64,000 bases of DNA from Silicimonas sp. (GTDB taxonomy: Bacteria; Pseudomonadota; Alphaproteobacteria; Rhodobacterales; Rhodobacteraceae), in assembly GCA_022820365.1 (NCBI GenBank), contig JAJEFO010000123.1, forward strand, positions 174,220 to 238,219, given 5' to 3'. The notes under the pieces are model-generated. The model was not told where the DNA came from. It did not search any database and was given only the letters and a program-made list of their open reading frames with translations. Position numbers and translations under genes: made by a program. Below are positions 61,900-64,000 of the stretch, in pieces. The first letter of the stretch is position 1. Each line of letters starts with the position of its first letter.

Positions 61900-62853
61900 C
61901 TACATGATGCCTTCAATGATCGGCCGCACGGTTTCCGCGAGATCGCGCAACCGCGCTTCGGCATCCTCGGGTCCAAGATAGGCGGGCAGGAGGCCCTTGG
62001 TCTTCATCTCTTCGCCGTATGCCTCGCTGCCAACGATCTCGCCGACATAGGCACTGACGGTCTCGATCACCTCCGCGGGCGTGCCCGCAGGCGCGAACAT
62101 GGTGATCGGCGTGTTGACGAACTTGTACTCAAGACCCTGTTCAGCGACCGTCGGGATATGCGGCTGCAAGGCATCGCGTTCCGGCGCGATCAGCGCCAAG
62201 GCGCGCATCTCGTTCTCGAAGCCGCGATTTTGCTGGACGCCGATGATCGCGTAGTCGACCTGGCTGCCGACAACCGCAGCACGAACCTTGGCACCGCCCT
62301 TGAACGGCACGTCCGTCGCCTCCAGCCCGTTGGCCACGAGGAAGCTCTGACCAGAGACGTGCAGAAATGCGCCTCTCCCGGTGTGGGCCCAGCGCAGCCC
62401 GCCGGGATTTGCCTTGATCGCCCCGACCAGTTCGGCAAGCGTCTTGTGAGGGCTTTTCGCGGGCACGACGATCGAGCCTTGCAGGCCGCCTACCTGCGCG
62501 ACAGTCTCGAAACTGTCGAACGGGTCGATGGGAATGTCCTTGAAGATCGAGTGCATCACCAGCGCGCCACCCGTCGTGACCATCAGGGTCTGGCCGTCGG
62601 GCCGCGCCGCGGCCACTTCTGTCGCGCCATTGACGCCGCCCGCGCCCGGCTTGTTCACGATGTTGACCGGCACGCCGAGCTTCTCCGACAACGGACCGAT
62701 CAGCGCCCGGCCATAGGTGCTGGTGCCTCCGCCCGGCGGGTACGGCACGACCAGGTTGATCGGGCGGCGCGGCTGCCAGTCTGCGGCAGCGACGGGCAAT
62801 GCGGCGGTTGCGGCGAGCGCGGCGCCGGTGGCAAGGAACGTTCTGCGTTTCAT
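61900..62853 (-). CDS. tctC: Tripartite tricarboxylate transporter substrate-binding protein (TctC/Bug)
   Basis: Periplasmic receptor of the TTT system, 317 residues. The signal sequence KRRTFLATGAALAATAALPV resembles a Tat signal with twin Arg. The mature part has RPINLVVPYPPGGGTSTYGR, NIVNKPGAGGVNGATEVA, and the FKGGAKVRAAVVGSQVDYA stretch typical of Bug proteins. ATG 62853 has GGGAG upstream; the longer frame is unsupported. First gene of the operon that runs through tctB, tctA, MBL and two sulfatases, and divergent from a LysR gene. Confidence 0.93.
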   Translation of the reverse strand: MKRRTFLATGAALAATAALPVAAADWQPRRPINLVVPYPPGGGTSTYGRALIGPLSEKLGVPVNIVNKPGAGGVNGATEVAAARPDGQTLMVTTGGALVMHSIFKDIPIDPFDSFETVAQVGGLQGSIVVPAKSPHKTLAELVGAIKANPGGLRWAHTGRGAFLHVSGQSFLVANGLEATDVPFKGGAKVRAAVVGSQVDYAIIGVQQNRGFENEMRALALIAPERDALQPHIPTVAEQGLEYKFVNTPITMFAPAGTPAEVIETVSAYVGEIVGSEAYGEEMKTKGLLPAYLGPEDAEARLRDLAETVRPIIEGIM

Positions 62854-62975
62854 AATTTTCTCCCAAGTTTCATCGCGTTCCGTCGGCGATGCTGGCGGTG
62901 ACCATAACGCATTCTCTCGAAGCACAAAAACGAATTACATTGCGCTTCATATGGCTTTTTGGAATATAAATACCC

Positions 62976-63905
62976 GTGAACATTCGCCTTCGCCAGCTCC
63001 GGGCCTTCAAGGCCATCGTCGAAAACGCCAGCGTCTCAGAGGCCGCGGTCGCGCTGGGCCTGACACAGTCGAGCGTCAGCAAGATGCTTGCGGGATTTGA
63101 AGCCGAGCTCGGATTTGCGCTCTTCGACCGGGTCGGGAGGCGGCTGCATCTGACGGAGCAAGGACGGCAGTTCTACAATCGAACCGAAAATGCCATGGAA
63201 CTCTTGGATAGCATCCGAACTGCAGCGGAAGACATTCGCGACAACGTAGCCGCACGTTCTCGAATCACGGCCATCGGTCCGTTGTCGATGAGCGGATTCC
63301 TTCCCAGGGTCCTTCGTCAGCTTAGCGCCGAGTATCCCGAGTTCAGATTCTCGGTTGAAACGAAGGTTCGGGCAGAAATCGAAGACTGGATCGTGGGTCA
63401 GCATGCGGATGTCGGTCTCACGCTCTTGCCGGTGCGGCGCGGGCAACTGTCCTCGCGCACCTTCGCAAGTGTGCAGGCAGTGGCGATATTGCCTGCAGGG
63501 CACCCATTGGCGGGCCAAAATTGCCTTTCGCCCGCCGCAATTTCCGACGCCGACATCATCATGCCCAAGCCGGCGGTGCGCCTCCGGAACCTGGTCGAGG
63601 CCAGCTTTGTCCAGGCCGGGGTAGAACTGCGCCCACGGTTCGAGACCTCCAATGCGGTTTCGACCGCAAGTCTTGTTGCCGCCGGGAACGGGATCGCGGT
63701 AATTGATCCTTTCACGGTCACGGGCACTCAGCCCGGCAAGATTCGCGTGGTACCCTGGGAGCCAACAACAATCTTGAATTACGGGACAATTTGGTCTGGC
63801 AGCCGTGCTTTGGCGGCGCATGAACGGCGTTTGCATGAAATAGCGGCGAGCGTTGCGCAGGGGTGCGATTTCTGTATGGCGGATGACGATTTTTTAGTGC
63901 GCTGA
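62976..63905 (+). CDS. LysR-family transcriptional regulator
   Basis: A 309-residue LTTR with a clear helix-turn-helix (SEAAVALGLTQSSVSKML, about residues 21-38), linker helix and ligand-binding domain from RITAIGPLSMSG. GTG 62976 is the start. It is divergent from tctC across 122 bp, so it should control the TTT-sulfatase operon, probably in response to the imported organosulfate or its product. The last 95 bases of the window after its stop hold nothing recognisable. Confidence 0.9.
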   Translation: MNIRLRQLRAFKAIVENASVSEAAVALGLTQSSVSKMLAGFEAELGFALFDRVGRRLHLTEQGRQFYNRTENAMELLDSIRTAAEDIRDNVAARSRITAIGPLSMSGFLPRVLRQLSAEYPEFRFSVETKVRAEIEDWIVGQHADVGLTLLPVRRGQLSSRTFASVQAVAILPAGHPLAGQNCLSPAAISDADIIMPKPAVRLRNLVEASFVQAGVELRPRFETSNAVSTASLVAAGNGIAVIDPFTVTGTQPGKIRVVPWEPTTILNYGTIWSGSRALAAHERRLHEIAASVAQGCDFCMADDDFLVR

Positions 63906-64000
63906 AATCAAACAACATTTTTGAGGCCGGATCCGGCGATGCCCCCTGATTCGGCGGATTCCGCGAAAATTCGCCGTGCGTGCCGCGACTTTTCCATTTC

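Overview
This window is GC-rich, densely packed DNA from an alphaproteobacterium. The best fit is the Rhodobacterales/roseobacter group or a close relative. The evidence is the mix of genes: a B12-dependent ribonucleotide reductase (nrdJ), a DUF1489 protein, short-form HisG with HisZ next to hisS, a Suv3-like helicase beside rpsD, a riboswitch-controlled gcvTHP operon, and many TRAP, TTT and ABC uptake systems. Three intact cytoplasmic-type sulfatases, a sulfatase relic, decayed ankyrin genes and two toxin-antitoxin loci suggest a strain that uses organosulfates and may be host-associated (for example with a sponge). That lifestyle is inference only.

Layout. (1) 1-8,000: a catabolic island with a 6-oxocamphor-hydrolase-like crotonase, sulfatase, cupin, 3-hydroxyacyl-CoA dehydrogenase and FAH-family hydrolase in one minus-strand run, a divergent LysR regulator, and an SDR/DUF3500 pair. 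(2) 8,490-9,311: a damaged RelE/HigB-type toxin locus with an intact XRE antitoxin and a palindrome abutting the first start codon. (3) 9,576-15,721: nrdJ, DUF1489, and hisS-hisZ-hisG. (4) 15,881-22,902: a DadA-like FAD oxidase, fused TRAP permease, TAXI binding protein, LysR, and a D-cysteine desulfhydrase/ACC deaminase-like enzyme, probably a D-amino-acid or related uptake and degradation module. (5) 23,464-30,589: ettA, an EamA exporter, a SRAP paralogue lacking the catalytic Cys2, a NitT/TauT-type ABC importer and an HpaI-type aldolase. (6) 30,760-32,772: three decayed ankyrin gene copies surrounding a Phd-PIN toxin-antitoxin pair. (7) 32,875-39,463: iron alcohol dehydrogenase, tRNA-Ala(CGC), a small zinc-ribbon protein, and gcvT-gcvH-gcvP behind a tandem glycine riboswitch. 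(8) 39,538-49,842: a gamma-glutamylcyclotransferase-like protein, a two-component system divergent from a glucose-type ABC importer with phased repeats between them, a metallopeptidase, gltX and a PfkB kinase. (9) 49,876-55,398: an ABC-2 exporter, rpsD and the Suv3-like helicase. (10) 55,430-63,905: a sulfatase relic, two sulfatases, an AtsA-like MBL hydrolase, TctABC and a divergent LysR.

How the genes work together. Regions 1, 4, 8 and 10 each pair an uptake system or degradative enzymes with a divergent or adjacent regulator, so much of the window is a set of substrate-induced scavenging cassettes separated by housekeeping genes. In region 10 the sulfatases lack signal peptides, so TctABC probably imports an intact sulfate ester that is cleaved in the cytoplasm. 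In region 1 two unrelated C-C bond hydrolase folds (crotonase and FAH) sit with a sulfatase and a dehydrogenase, which suggests a pathway for a sulfated cyclic or beta-dicarbonyl compound that I cannot name from sequence alone.
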